Shown here: in pieces, positions 23,172 through 35,556 of the stretch
Numbering within the stretch: the stretch's first letter is position 1
Layout: each line of letters starts with the position of its first letter
NCBI GenBank assembly: GCA_001600495.1
Contig: BCKE01000010.1
Span: forward strand, 700,765 to 764,764
Direction of reading: 5' to 3'
Source of the DNA: Pilasporangium apinafurcum
Lineage: Eukaryota; Oomycota; Peronosporomycetes; Pythiales; Pythiaceae
Length of the DNA stretch: 64,000 nucleotides
The notes under the pieces: model-generated
What the model was told of the DNA's origin: nothing
The model's database searches: none
The model's input: the letters and a program-made list of their open reading frames with translations, nothing else
Position numbers and translations under genes: made by a program

Positions 23172-26100
23172 ATGCGGAACGCGCAGCGCTTTTGCTGGCG
23201 CGAGCGCACAGAACGTGTCAACTGGCGGATGCTACAGCGTTTAGATCTTTCAGAGATTGTACGTCGCGGGGATCCGACGCTTCTTGAGCCGTTCGCATTG
23301 CATTTGACGTTTGCTAGGCTCCCGTCTGGAGCAACTTCAACATCCAATGGCGACATACGGCAAGATGCGTGGTTCGTCGTACGAATCTTACAACTGTCGA
23401 TGGAGTATTTGCTTTATATGCGCTCACGGGACGCGTCTATGCTAGAATCGCTGGGAAAGGAGCTGCAGCTGTACGAGCAGTAAGTTTACTACATCATGAT
23501 TCTGAGTGGAATGGGCTAATGGGCGATTAAAGTGATTCGCTATGGTTAATTGGGTGCGCATGTTTGAATTGTAGAGAACGCGATGAAATGAATGAACGGG
23601 CACAAAAATGGAAAGAACGGTCGAAAAGTGGTGAGAAACAGGTTGAAAAATTGCACCGAGTGCTACAAAGCATTGCTAAGTTGCTGCAAATCCAAGGGTG
23701 TGGTCGTTGTTTCTGACGTTTTCCAACAATGTCCTTGGGATTGCCCTGATGTTCTCTAAATTTTGTACGTAGTGCTACGCCTAGTGCTGTGTCTACGATC
23801 GAAACCTTATTGCGGGATTTGACTCTTGTACAGCGAAAGCACGGGAAGCAAGCTGAACAGCTAGAGCAGCGAGCGCAGGAAGCACGAGTCTGTAGTCTCT
23901 GCGGCAAAATGTTTGCTTCAGCTGCATTTCTAGACAAACATATTTTGCGGCGACATTCCGAAGAAATTATGGGTTCCAAATACCCAGTGGAGCAAAAACA
24001 GCGCACGGCGGGCAGGCAAGAAACAACACCTGAGGACAACAACGATAGAAACAGTAAAGATGAACTGGTCAAGCAAGAAGTGTCACTAAATAGAATGCTG
24101 AAGCAGATAGAACGGACCCTTCATGAACACCAAGAGAGTCTTCGCGTAATGGCAAGACAGGAAGCGAACAAGATTCAGCAGCTGTACGATGAGTTACATA
24201 CTGAAAATCAACTTGCGGAAGAACTAAAAGCATCGAGAATCATGGTCGAGAAGCAGCTGCAGCAGGCAAAAGATCAACTTCATAGTGTGCTGGAAGAGAA
24301 GGAAGAAGCTACCAGTGCATTGAATGAGCTAAAAGAGCAAATTCAGTTTCTTACTCTAAAAAGGAAGATGGAAGGAACCACTTATGTAGCCGCTCAAGTA
24401 TCATCTACTCCACCCGATCGCGATATCAACGCGAACTTGGAGCTAAAGCGAATGGAGCAGACGCTATCCATGGTGAATGCAGCGTTGTTAACGTCGAGAG
24501 AAGAGTTATCGACGTTACAGAAATCTCATGTGGCCACGTTAAAGGAAAAGAAGATGTTACAGGATCAACTTGAAGAGGTAAACAACCGGGTTGTGCTACT
24601 AGAAACGCGTTTATCAACAGCAAACGGCGCTCTCAGTGTACCAGCGATAACAAACGATTTCGGCTGTCAGACGGATGCAATCGACCTCTTGGACCGTTGG
24701 ACACAAGTCGAAGATAATCGATCGGAATCGCCAGCGCGGAAGACCCCATATGTTGGGACGAGCGAAGACGTTGAAACACAAATAATAAAACAAGATAAAC
24801 CAGAGTTGGTCGATGCTGAGATGCAGACTTCAAGTATAGAACAGAATCAAAATGATGTCGAAGAGTCAACTTCCCATAATTTCTTGCCACAGATGGCACA
24901 AACGGTGGCAATCGATCGAGCGCGACTGTCAAGTGAATCAGATGTTGTGCCACAGGATTTCAAGTCACCGAGGGATATACCAAAGGAATCGCGACAAAGC
25001 GTTGATGTTGCTACGAGTACGTTGATACCAGAGGATCAGTCATCTGATTATTTGCACCATGTTCTTTGTCAAGGCTTGCTTGACACAGTTTCAGCAAATG
25101 CTCAACGGTAAGCGAATAGTTTATTGCTGCGATGCTCTGCAGTTATAAACTAACATTTATTACTGTTACATGGATAGATGTGCGGAAGATGCTTTAAAAT
25201 CTCTATCACAGCATACTAATCCCAACGACTCGAGCGGATTCTGCTCGCTTCGCCGACGTGAGTTTCTGCGAAGCCGTTATCTTCATGATGAGACGCTTGT
25301 CAAAGAGCGGATTGAAAGATGCATTCAGCAACTTGATCTGGCTGCACAACGGTTTGGCGTTCCTCCTAAATGCACTTTGCTTTCTAATACCCACATGCAA
25401 ATCGTCCAGCAAGCGCTGCATGGACATCTAGAAATCCTACCCGCAGAAGTCCTGGAAAAAATGGTTCAGTGCGAGAATAAACTCAATGACATGATTGCAA
25501 AGGAGTGGGTACCTAGAGAAAAAATGCGACAAGAAGCCTTGGAGCGCTTCAAAACAGAAACAGCAGCCAAGTCTCAACTGAATCAAGGGCTCGTCAAACA
25601 GGCAATGGTTGCGTTTTCCACCGCCAGTGATGCTGAGGAAATTGATAACCATCAAAAACTCCCATTAGGAAACATAATCGCTGCGGATGTGACCGTAAAA
25701 GAGCAGGCGCGAGCGCAAGACATTTCGATCATAGAAGGGAATCGTGTGATGTTGACTGTTGCTGCTAATGAAAGCGCTGTTACTTTACCACCGCGACAGG
25801 AGTCGCCTTCGATGATAATGCATATCACTCCAAGTTCGCTTCCTTTCGAGTCCGAAAAAATGGGACAGATAGCAAATCGCGAAGTTGCACCCGCTACCAC
25901 CATCGTCACTGCGGATGATCCAACAATCGGAGCTGAGTTAACAACGAGAATCCCATGGAGAGAAACCATGGCTTCGTCCGAAAATGTAAGCACTGCAGAA
26001 ATGCAACTTCATCAAAATGGAACTAGTACAGTGAGAATTGAAGTGGAATCACCACCAGCGGGACATCAGACAATCAAAGTCGTCTCAGTAGCACCCCGTC

Positions 26101-26990
26101 CATCTTCACCCAAGTCGTTGGAGATTGTTGCAAATGTCAATGCCGGAGTTGAACCTGCCACCCATGACGAGTCTGTAAAGGGAGATGATTTCAGGACATT
26201 TTCAAGCAAAGCAAAGCCTTCACTCGAGGCTTTCAGAGCAAGACTGCAGAAGATTGATACAAACGATGAAACCAGCGTAATTTTAACCAGTGGGAGCTTG
26301 ATTAGCGAGAATGGTGATGATGATCAGTGTACAAGTAAAATATCATCGATGTTGTTGCACGAAGGTTTGGCGAGTAAAGAAGGGAGTGAGAGTCTTGGTG
26401 ATACACTAGATAGACCCGAAGATGGAGTCGAATCTGTTGAACAAACGAGCATTGAAGTGCTAAATGATGAAGAGAACCACAATCATCTGCGACAAAGTGC
26501 TATTTCTTCCAGCGGACGCTCCTTCTCAGTGATCGACCCGTCAGAGACATCTTTTCAAGAAAGTATTTCTAGTATTGAAAGTGAAAGCGTTAAGATGGCA
26601 GACGACAGCCATTCCATGGATTTGCATAAGAACGGTGGAGACTCTATTGTGAGGAGCATCCAATTCAGCGCGTCAGACGATCAAGCGATTGTCAGATCTG
26701 ATAGCAGTAGCGACGAGGATGAGATTGATGTACAGGAGATCGATGATATTGACAGCATCCCGACCCTAATGGATACGCGTAAGTTTTATATTAGCTCTAG
26801 ATAAATGTAGTAGACTAACACATGGTAAATGACTGCAGCGGAGAGCGTGGAAGTGGTAGACACTGGCATAACACCGCCTGATCAGACATCTTCGATAGCT
26901 TACTCGCAACCTCAACCATACTCGAACAGATTAGCGACGAAGGTCATGGATTTTGACGATCTGGATATGGAAGAAATGGAACTCACATGA
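23172..26990 (+). CDS. DZIP1: DZIP1/Iguana homologue, ciliary zinc-finger coiled-coil protein
   Basis: Five exons: 23172-23479, 23575-23697, 23773-25107, 25178-26778, 26839-26990; 1,172 residues. The N-terminal domain (FCWRERTERVNWRMLQRLDL) and the C2H2 finger near residue 180 (CSLCGKMFASAAFLDKHILRRH) match DZIP1. Long coiled coil follows (residues about 210-430), then a polar, Ser/Glu-rich tail ending in an acidic Met-rich peptide (DFDDLDMEEMEL). Known: DZIP1 acts at the basal body and transition zone in cilium assembly and affects Hedgehog signalling in animals. Start chosen at the first ATG before the conserved domain. Divergent from C2CD3 with only 240 bp between the start codons, so the two may share a promoter. 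Confidence 0.9.
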
Positions 26991-27930
26991 GTAATGATCA
27001 CGATAAAGTGGAGCAGACGTACTAAAATCTATGAGTTTGTGAGTGCTCTGAATCTGTGCCTTCATATGGCACTAACTCTGGGCATCCTACGTACGTATCC
27101 GATCTGTGAATGATCGATGGTACCTCTACTTCATAGCATCAGCAGTCGATTGTTGAAATCGTGTGTCGGATATTAAATTGTGCGGCGTTGCAAACGTCTA
27201 TATGTGATTGATTCAATAGGTTCGGGCATCGTAAGAATAAAAGCTTCGCAGCTAGTGTTGACAAAGAAGAGAACGCTCGAGGACATTAAGAAAAAATTTT
27301 CAGCACTAGCACTATTTACCAAGTAGCGGAAGGAACACAACTGGCTGTGTTGGATTAAGAGACTTGATAAGCAAATCGAGCGTCAGTGCGATATCACTTC
27401 TGGCGGCAATTTCTGGGATTGCCAACGTTGGAGACCACTGGTAGCGAGTGTTTCGTTGATTTATCTCAACGATAGAGTATTGATGACGACGCTGATGCGG
27501 ATGTGTGCGTCTCTGAAAGTTGTTCCGGCAAGTTCAACCAACCGATGCGATAGTCAAGTCGCTGCATGTGGTGATGGCGTCGATCAATACAGATTTCCGT
27601 ACAAAACGGTGACTCAGGTGAATGATAAATAAGTCGATCTGCGCTATTTAAGAGCGTTAAGAGACTACTCATTTGCGGCACAAACTGTCCAGTTGGTCAT
27701 GAGATCATTGTCAAGTTTACTGAGCGGTATGGAAAAGAAATTCATGCCTATTGTGCTGATGCAAGGTTGGCATCTAAGTTATTGTATGTGGAAACTTTAC
27801 CGATTCATATCGGTCTATGCTCAGCAGATTAACGATGGGTGTCATGACATTGCGAAAATTTAGTTTCGAATAACGTCTGTCACCAAACTCAGATACTGTG
27901 CTTTGCTTTTTCGCTGGTCTAGTTGTTTTT
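26991..27930. other. Intergenic, no gene supported
   Basis: Between the convergent DZIP1 and COA7 genes. Only short open frames occur (the best on the + strand is 49 codons from 27482) and none has a recognisable domain or splice partner. It should hold the two 3' ends. Confidence 0.5.
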
Positions 27931-29032
27931 CTATGTGGCTTTGACACTGGACATCCCACCTGCCTGTGCGATGAGCTGGTTGGTCTTGTCTCGGTACTGT
28001 TGATACTTTTCGTCGCTTTGTGTGACACCGTCGTCACCACGTTTGTACATGACTGCGAGATTGTGGCATGCGGGTGCAAAATTGGCATCACAAGCTTTTT
28101 CCAAATACTGCTTGGCCATCGTCACGTTACGTGGGATGGCACCGGTGGCGGAAAGATACATGGACGCTACACGGTTACAGCTGTTGGCATCTTCACGCTC
28201 ACAGGCTTCTTTGAAGGCGTTGAGTCCTTTCACGACATCCTAGTGGCGCAGATATCTTGTATAAGCGCTCAATCTGATTAACATAACTTACAGGGGGAGG
28301 AGGAACTCTCACCTTCTCGCGACCAAGGCCCTGATAGTACATGATACCAAGGTGATGACATCCCTGTGCGTGGCCACCCTTGCACGATTTATCTATCGTT
28401 CATGTCAGCGATAAGCACGCATAAAATCAGTTTTGCTACACTTCATCCCTGCGAATGCATCACGTACCGAACAGATCAATCGCATCCTTGTCATTCAACT
28501 CCACTCCTTTCCCTGCAACTATAAAAAAGGACGATAGCATATTGAGCAGAAATGATCGATAGAATGAAGTAACTAGAGGTAGTGAAAACGAACAGAAAAT
28601 GCAATCTTACGTTTGAGTCGTCCAAGATTAAAACACGAAGCGGCGTAGTTGTTCTTGGTGCAATTTTGTTCATACATGGCCGCTGGTACATGCCACAGTC
28701 ATAGTCAACATCAATTATCAAGCAAACAAACAAAAAAACTCACACACAGTTTTTACATATTTACGCTACGCACCTGCGTCCTCGTAGTTCTTATCTACCA
28801 CAGCCAGCCATTCACCCCAACTATGGCATGCACTGGCATCACCTTCACCCATTGGTAACCATTGCATGCCAGGTGGTTAATCAGAGCAAAAACAACATAC
28901 AATAACAGTTTCTTTACCATCGCCATCGTTGCAGTTGGATCGAAATTCATAGTGGCGCTCCTCCAGCTGTTGATTCACGCGGTTCACCTCTTCTGGACTA
29001 GGATCGGAACTTCTGCTTCCATGAAACACCAT
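27931..29032 (-). CDS. COA7: COA7, Sel1-repeat cytochrome c oxidase assembly factor
   Basis: Six exons: 28918-29032, 28774-28842, 28611-28682, 28468-28518, 28313-28392, 27931-28239; 231 residues, the same length as human COA7. The chain is a run of Sel1-like helical hairpins with regularly placed Cys: ACHSWGEWL, SCFNLGRL, GCHHLGIMYYQGLG, SCNRVASMYL and ACHNLAVMYKRG. Known: COA7 sits in the mitochondrial intermembrane space, is held by disulfides between the helix pairs, and supports complex IV assembly. No N-terminal presequence is seen, as expected for import by the disulfide relay. The acceptor for exon 4 (before ttgcaggg, giving LAGKGVELND) was chosen over one 6 bp later by similarity to the repeat consensus. 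Confidence 0.92.
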
Positions 29033-29386
29033 TGCTGTCGTTTGGATATATATGCGCCAAGAAAATGCATGTCAAGTATCAATGGTGTGGACCACATAAT
29101 AATAAAGAGAGCCCAAAATACGTTAGAGTAATTTTGGGTTATTCGAAAGAGTTTTCGACCAATGAGAACCATAAGCGTGTCCAATTGTGGACTAATCCGT
29201 AAATAAGTAATTTTGGCTGTTCCCAAGTGGACGTCGCAACTTGCAGTCCCCTAGACCTTATGTATGAGAGATGTTGACAGAAGAATTATCTCATATCATC
29301 GTCATTCTTTGGAATATTCAAGATTCGTCACTGGCATTTTTTGTGGCTTGACATACAGTTACGGTAGAGTGACTATCTCCAACTGG
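29033..29386. other. Intergenic, nothing recognised
   Basis: 354 bp upstream of COA7, AT-rich. Presumed promoter and 5' leader of COA7; no coding, RNA or repeat feature is supported. Confidence 0.45.
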
Positions 29387-29743
29387 TTAAAAGCATGCGG
29401 TGATTTCCATTACTAGATTTTCGCCGTGTAAATGTGGTGGATACATCCATACAGTGGAGTGTTTCGTTTTGACGTAAACCTTGGAAAATGTTGGTGCTGA
29501 TGTTGTTGTTGTTGCTGTTGGAAGTGGAATGCGTCCGGATTTCGGGGATGTTCCATGTGTGGCAAAAGTTTCTGGGACAGGGGCGATAGGTAGTGTGTCG
29601 TAACCAGTAGTCAAACGCAATCTGTTTTCTGTTTGCTGTTGAATGTGCCCACGTGTTTTGGTCTTGACTGAAAAAATAAAAAAATGAGGTTTTAACCCTC
29701 CGTAGTCAAAACCTTGCGATCCCCGCTTTTTTAATTGGCCCAT
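29387..29743 (-). CDS. Weak hypothetical gene
   Basis: Open frame of 118 codons starting MGQLKKRGSQGF. A T-rich run ending in cag (near 29670) would make a good splice acceptor, so the coding part may be only VKTKTRGHIQQQ to the end, joined to an exon I cannot place. The C-terminus (TKHSTVWMYPPHLHGENLV) is not low complexity. No family recognised. It may be spurious. Confidence 0.3.
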   Translation of the reverse strand: MGQLKKRGSQGFDYGGLKPHFFIFSVKTKTRGHIQQQTENRLRLTTGYDTLPIAPVPETFATHGTSPKSGRIPLPTATTTTSAPTFSKVYVKTKHSTVWMYPPHLHGENLVMEITACF

Positions 29744-30169
29744 CTGATTCCTTCCCCGTCTGTTTTGTGATAGGGCGGGTGTGGCGTGGTGTGTTATTAC
29801 CAGTCACACACCCACGCTCACTCTGCCAAAACAGTCAGACCTGGCAGCTTAATCCAGAAAGACTCGTACCATCTACGGCGCGCAGAGAAGAAGAAACAAA
29901 GAAGCAAAAGGGAGAGAGAGTAAGGAAGAGCGCCCCCTTCTACTCCCCCCCCCTTTTACAACTCCACCACCACCACTACCACTACCATACCATCGGTCTT
30001 CTTATTGTTGTACATATTTCAAACCAAGACACAACACCACTCCTCCTACACTCCCCTCCCTTTCGCTCTTCGCCGATCAAATTGAGTGTGGAAGAAGAAC
30101 GAAACCCAAGCGAGTTGGGTGTATTTTAGTGTGTGTGTATTTTATTGTCTGTGTTCGTGTGATTAGTCG
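29744..30169. other. Promoter and 5' leader region of the WW-cyclin gene
   Basis: 426 bp with a purine run (29886-29925) followed by a C/T- and CCA-rich tract (29945-30060, including nine C in a row at 29945-29953). It looks like an untranslated leader; no conserved open frame is supported. Confidence 0.45.
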
Positions 30170-32485
30170 ATGAATAGTGTCGCGTGGATGAGTTTAGCTA
30201 CTGCCTCCATGCATCCACTTCATCCGTCTTCGTCCTCTTCCGGGGCAGCATCAGCCTCGATGCTCCCACGTCAGATCATGGTCACCGTCCCCCAGCAACT
30301 CCACTCGAAACAGCAACAGCTCAACGACGTCATAGCGCGTGCTGAGGCAATCGCGCGCGCACAGGCCCAAATTCAGGCGCAGGTTCAAGGGTACGCGGCC
30401 AACTACGCTGCAGCGTCGGCGTATCACCAGCAGCGATCCTCTTTTCCTAGTCTATCGTCGTATCAGCAACAGCGCTCGTCATTTCCAGGTCTGTCGTCCA
30501 CAGATCTCCCGCTGTATGCCCAGCCCCACCATCCAAACGCTCGGCAGCGGACCTCATCGTCATCCTCAACGTCTTCGAACTCACAAAGTCGTCAACAACG
30601 CAGTCACGACCACCAAGCTCGTCCACAGCAACAGCAACAGGTCCAGTATCATCTCTATGAGCCCACTCATCAAAATGGCGGTCGCGCGTCCATGCCATCG
30701 GCGCCGTCAACATCCTCAAGCTCATCTGCGCGGTCGTCACGCATAACTTCACGTCGTCACAACGATGAGGACGTGTACTATGCACGCAATAGTCTGCCGG
30801 GGACAAGTAGTGTCAGCAGCGCCGCAAAGAAGCCTAGCCGAGTGGAATGGCGCATTGCAATTGATCCGAAGAGCAAGAAGCCTTATTACTACCACCCAGT
30901 GACCCGCGAGACGACATGGAAGAAGCCACAGGAACTCGTCGAGAAAGAAAAACGCGAGAAGGCCCAATTCTTTTCTGTGATGGAGAACAACATTCGCTCG
31001 AAAGTGCGTAATGGCCACTGGTTCAAGTCTCAGTCTTCGGTAAATTCCGATGAAGGTGTGTCGTCGAGTGCGACGTCCACCAACAGTAATAGCAGTCGCA
31101 GTAGCTTTGGCAGTCTCTCGATCAGTACAAAGCGCGCGTTAGGCTTTTTCAAGGCTAACAAATCAGAACCAAATACCCCCGAAGGTGGTCGAAAGGGCAA
31201 GCGACGCGCCAAGAAGAAACAGGGAGATAACCAGGATGATGATATTGATGATGATGACGATGATGATGCGCGGATGCCGCAATTGTTTCGGACATTGTCA
31301 TCTTACGAGACCCCAGTGCTCTGTGAAAGTAAAAAAAACGGGATTCGTGAAACGCTATCGACAGTCCCCTCGCCAATCCAAGAGCGCGTGCGTTTGGCCG
31401 CACTCGCACCACGATCATCGGATGTGGGCGAGTATATCAAATCGACGTCAGCTGCAGCGAAGACGACTAATGGGCGTCAAGATGGTGACATGGAGAACCC
31501 TCAAAAATCACTGAAACCCACAACTGTAACGATGACGGCGGTGGATACGCGACCCCCGTTGCGTCGTCGATCGAATAGTACCAGTACGATCTACGTGCGG
31601 ATGGGGACCATGAACGCACCGGACCAGGACTGTACAATTGAGTGTGTCGCCACTGTGCTACGAGCGCACATGATGGAAGCACTGGAGGTGCCGATCATCA
31701 TCGATCCCAAGTTTGACGTGTTTTTGAATCGACGCGACCCGCGGCTGCCGGCGACGCTGAACGTCTCTATTAAGAACAACAATGATGACGACGAACGTAC
31801 GAACGAAGCAGTCGTGGTGCCATCGTTGCAAGAGATTGGTACGTTCATCAAGCACGTATTTGCACGTGCGCAGATGGAATCGGAATGTATCATCATGAGT
31901 CTGATCTACGTTGAACGGTTGCTCAAGGCCACGAGTGGCGAACTGCAATTGCGTGCCAGTAACTGGCGGTCGATTTTATTTTGCTCGATGGTCATGGCCT
32001 CAAAAGTATGGGACGATTTGAGCATGTGCAATGCCGATTTCTCCAAGATCTGGCCCGAGTATTCCCTCAAGGATATTAATGAGCTCGAGCTGTCTTACTT
32101 GAGTGCAGTTGAGTACAAGGTGCGTGTGTCGGCGGTGTCATATGCCAAGTATTACTTCCATTTGCGGTCGATGTGTGCGGCAATGGGGAAATTGGCATCC
32201 TTTGATGAAAGTGCCCCATTGAATTTGGATGGTGCGCGCAAGATGCAGGTATTGTCGGAGGAGTATCAAGAACGCGCCAAGTTGTTGCCCGCTCCTCGCA
32301 GACGCAGCGTGACGATTACAACACCATCGATGGTGGAACATCATTTGGCAGCTTCATCCAGTCCCAACAAAGCCAAGGCGTCTCCTGCGGCTAGTCTGGA
32401 GGAGCTTGTCCACATGCAGGTGCGTGGCGCCGGCGGGAGTTCGTTGGCAGCGATGCATCGCCTTTCTGCTAAGTCTCGTGGATGA
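30170..32485 (+). CDS. WW domain-cyclin (PHO80/cyclin Y-like) fusion
   Basis: A single exon of 771 codons. Residues 1-220 are Ser/Gln/Ala-rich and probably disordered, with a YHQQRSSFPSLSSYQQQRSS repeat. A WW domain spans about 226-256 (EWRIAIDPKSKKPYYYHPVT, then a second Trp in TTWKKP). A Ser-rich and Asp-rich linker follows. Residues about 487-690 form a cyclin box of the PHO80/cyclin Y class: ECVATVLRAHMMEALE, then IYVERLLKATSGELQL, SWRS-type WRSILFCSMVMASKVWDD, and DINELELSYLSAVEYKVRV. Known: such cyclins activate Pho85/CDK14-type kinases, often at membranes. The WW domain would add binding to proline motifs. The fusion is open without a break, so it is real as a single frame. Possible start codons also exist at Met7 and Met14. 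Confidence 0.88.
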   Translation: MNSVAWMSLATASMHPLHPSSSSSGAASASMLPRQIMVTVPQQLHSKQQQLNDVIARAEAIARAQAQIQAQVQGYAANYAAASAYHQQRSSFPSLSSYQQQRSSFPGLSSTDLPLYAQPHHPNARQRTSSSSSTSSNSQSRQQRSHDHQARPQQQQQVQYHLYEPTHQNGGRASMPSAPSTSSSSSARSSRITSRRHNDEDVYYARNSLPGTSSVSSAAKKPSRVEWRIAIDPKSKKPYYYHPVTRETTWKKPQELVEKEKREKAQFFSVMENNIRSKVRNGHWFKSQSSVNSDEGVSSSATSTNSNSSRSSFGSLSISTKRALGFFKANKSEPNTPEGGRKGKRRAKKKQGDNQDDDIDDDDDDDARMPQLFRTLSSYETPVLCESKKNGIRETLSTVPSPIQERVRLAALAPRSSDVGEYIKSTSAAAKTTNGRQDGDMENPQKSLKPTTVTMTAVDTRPPLRRRSNSTSTIYVRMGTMNAPDQDCTIECVATVLRAHMMEALEVPIIIDPKFDVFLNRRDPRLPATLNVSIKNNNDDDERTNEAVVVPSLQEIGTFIKHVFARAQMESECIIMSLIYVERLLKATSGELQLRASNWRSILFCSMVMASKVWDDLSMCNADFSKIWPEYSLKDINELELSYLSAVEYKVRVSAVSYAKYYFHLRSMCAAMGKLASFDESAPLNLDGARKMQVLSEEYQERAKLLPAPRRRSVTITTPSMVEHHLAASSSPNKAKASPAASLEELVHMQVRGAGGSSLAAMHRLSAKSRG

Positions 32486-32770
32486 GTGAATGGCCATCCT
32501 GTATTGTTGTATCTGAAGATTCAAGTCTGAAGACACGAAGTTGTGTAATGTGTTGTTGATTTTTTTAGTTTTCTTTTCATAGGTGTTGTTGTGGATTTGT
32601 GAGTACTTGCTGTGTAGTGTGTTTGTGTGCCGGTGCTAAGCGACAAAAAAATGAAACGTGTGAAATTATTGTTGTCAAATGCTATGGTGTGATTTGTCTA
32701 CAAGTCCAAATGAAGATGACACGAATATAAAGATCATGATAGACTCGATTCAGCCCTGGGATGATATTAG

Positions 32771-35345
32771 CTATAGTTGGATGATGGTAGTGATGTATTC
32801 CTTCACCCACTGAAGGGCTGGCTGTTGATCCAGAGGAATTGCTTGAAGAAGCAGATCTACTTCGCTCGCACTGGTCCGAGCTGGATGAAGGAGTGCAACC
32901 AGCGTTTGCTTGAATTTTGGGTCGTTGAGCATAGCGATGTCAAGCGTTCTGAGCGAAGTTTGCAGGTCTGGCATGGTAAAATATGGCGGTGGTGTCGACA
33001 AAGGCATCGTTTCAGTTTGATCTGGGATTACACCATCCTGTAGCTCAATCTTGCCATCTTGGGATTCCTCACCCTCATCACTCTCGTCATTGCTGTCATC
33101 CTCCAGATCACTTGGACATTCCACCACGCTCTTGAGCTGTAGCACCATGCGCTCAAATTCCAGATTTGCAGGTGTCGGTGGCATTGATGATGACTCGATT
33201 GCAACAAATCTATCTTCGTATTCCTCTACAACTGGTTGCTGGACTACTTCAATCTCATCGTCTGCTTCGTCCTCAACCATTTCATCTTCCTGAGTGTTTG
33301 TTGAAGTTACTACTACAGCGGTTGTTGGTGGTGGCGGAGGAAGGACAGCAGCAATTCGATCAGCTGCAATTACTACAGACGGTGGGTGTTTATAATCGGG
33401 AAGGTTTTGCACGAGAATGATCGGATCGTCCAGCGAGTGCTTCTCACTTGTCCCAACACTGACTTCGCCATTTGCTCGTTTTTTCTGGATCTCCAGCTTC
33501 CGCGCCCGAATATCCTTCCGCATCGCATGCCGCTGATCATCGGCGGCAGACTTTTTGCTACGTCTAACTGCGACAGCTTTTGCTTGAAAAGGTGCAGCTA
33601 GAGGAGGAGATGGTGCAGCTTCTGAAGTTGCTTTGATTGGAGCACGTTGGTCATCAACAGCGATGATGACTGGCTTGGGATAGTTGTTCCCTGCCACATG
33701 GAGTTTCTGGTTGGGGCTGATAAAATGAGCGGCAGCAGTTGGAGGCGGTGGTGGCATGAGGTTGTTGAGCAAATTTTGCCGCTGAGCCTGCCACTGAGGA
33801 AGAATTGCATAGAACGATAAGTGAGAAACGAAAGCTTAATAAAACATACAAAGTATGTATGGTCCGGTATACCTGTGCATTGAAGGCGGCAATGCGATCG
33901 GGAATATCTGCTGGTTTACTGACAACCGCTGGAGGAGGAGGAAGTTGTTCAGGTACATGCTGCGGTCGCTGCTGCTTTCGTTGAAGGTTTTTCTGTCTGG
34001 CTTGCTCAATAATCGCTTTCTTTTGATTTTGAAGAAGTTGCTGCTTGTTTTTCTGTTCCTGTGACCGCGGCGTCGCCATGGGTGCTGGTGATGAGACCTT
34101 CTTCTTCAGCTTTAAACTTGGTGATCGAAGTGGAGACCCAACTCCTGCGCTTGAAGCACCAGTTGATGCTGGTTTGGTGGGTTTCTTGAGTGACCGACTG
34201 CGTCGCAGCATAACGTTCATCGCCTGCGGTTTCTTCTTCGCAGGTGTGCCTTTGCCACCACCATTGACCGTTGGTGATGGTGCTTGTTTGACGATCCCAA
34301 ACGCTGCTTCTGCTCGACGAATTGCATTCCCCGCCTGAGCATCCGCGCGACATTTTCCTGGGGTCTGTACAACCGCCACTATCTTATGTGATGGCGTTAC
34401 TGGAGCTTCTTTCTTGTTCATCATCTGCATACCAACAGCAGGCTGTGGCTGCTTCCTCTTGAAGATATGTTGGCCATGCAGAACTGTGTGGTTAAGCTCA
34501 TCAGCCACTGCGCGATCCGACAAAAACCTTTGAATTCTGTCCATCACAATCGGTGTCTTAATGAGCTGGTTCACCGTCGGCCGGTCGCGCGGATTTTTCT
34601 TCAACATGTCACTCACCATGGTCGCCAACGCGCTACTTACTCGTCCACCACTACTTGAAATCGGTGCAAAGTTGCCTTTGATAATGTTATCGAAGAGTTG
34701 TCGCTGGCTTCGGCCATTAAACGCATGCATCAACGTCGTGAGTTCATACAAAACACACCCGAGACTCCAAATATCGCTCTTGTGGTTGTACTTCTTGCCC
34801 AAACAAATCTCTGGAGATGTATAATACGGCGTCCCAGTCAACGTCTCCGCACAAGCAAGTGTATGGCTCAGCACGGTTGCCACACCAAAATCACCGAGTT
34901 TCACAACGTTGTGCTGCGTGAGGAAAATGTTTTCCGGCTTAATATCTCGATGCAGGATCTTGCGGTCGTGCAGATGTTTGAGCGCAAGACAGATTTGCAC
35001 GAAGAACGCCAGGATTTCAGACTCTTGAAAAGGCAGGCGCAAATTTTGCTGGTTGGTGATTTTCTTGCGTAGATCACCACCATCAGCGTATTCTGTGACG
35101 ATACAAAGTATTTTTTCACGGTTGCTGACGGATGGTAACGTGAAACTTTCCTTACAGGTGATGATGTTCGGATGGTCAAGTGCTGCCAGCAATTGCGCTT
35201 CTTTCAATGCGCTTTGCTGGTCGCGTGGGTCCATCCGGATCTCCTTGATGACGTATTTCTTACTTGGGTCGTTTTTTCGGGTAGCCAAATAGGCACAACC
35301 GAAGCTGCCTTGGCCGATCTTGGTCATTTTCACGTATTTCTCCAT
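32771..35345 (-). CDS. NEK-family serine/threonine kinase
   Basis: Two exons, 33873-35345 and 32771-33793 (79-bp intron, phase 0); 831 residues. Kinase domain residues 4-265: glycine loop IGQGSFGCAYLA, Lys34, Glu49, HRDIKPEN with catalytic Asp134, DFG at 152-154, and TGTPYYTSPEI, all intact. The fold matches NEK1/NEK4/NEK5-type NIMA kinases, which act on centrosomes, cilia and mitosis. A basic, Pro-rich linker contains a short coiled coil (KQQLLQNQKKAIIEQARQ) typical of NEKs and a WQAQRQN motif at the exon 2 start. The C-terminal 150 residues are acidic (VEDEADDEIEVVQQP), ending in a small helical unit (LLQAIPLDQQPALQWVKEYI). Divergent from the LRR gene, 211 bp apart. Confidence 0.92.
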
Positions 35346-35556
35346 GTTTACAACGATTGCTCACTCGAAGTTGACTTGATGCTTTAGGTTCCCGACCTAG
35401 TCAATCAATCCCAGGAATAAAAGAGTGCAGAATGGCTCACTCATGAAACTCGCGAAACGCATGATACTACACTTCGTTTCACGAAACGAAAAACCGTTCT
35501 CAGTTAGTTGGAGTGGAAATGTGAATGAAATTGAGAGGGCTATATTTACGCAGCCC

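Noticed and set aside
27466-27681. 71-codon minus-strand frame between DZIP1 and COA7
   Set aside because: No domain and low-complexity end; nothing else in the gap supports a gene.
29387-29743. Calling the minus-strand frame a firm gene
   Set aside because: Only 118 codons, with a T-run and a likely acceptor inside it and no recognised domain; kept as a low-confidence entry.
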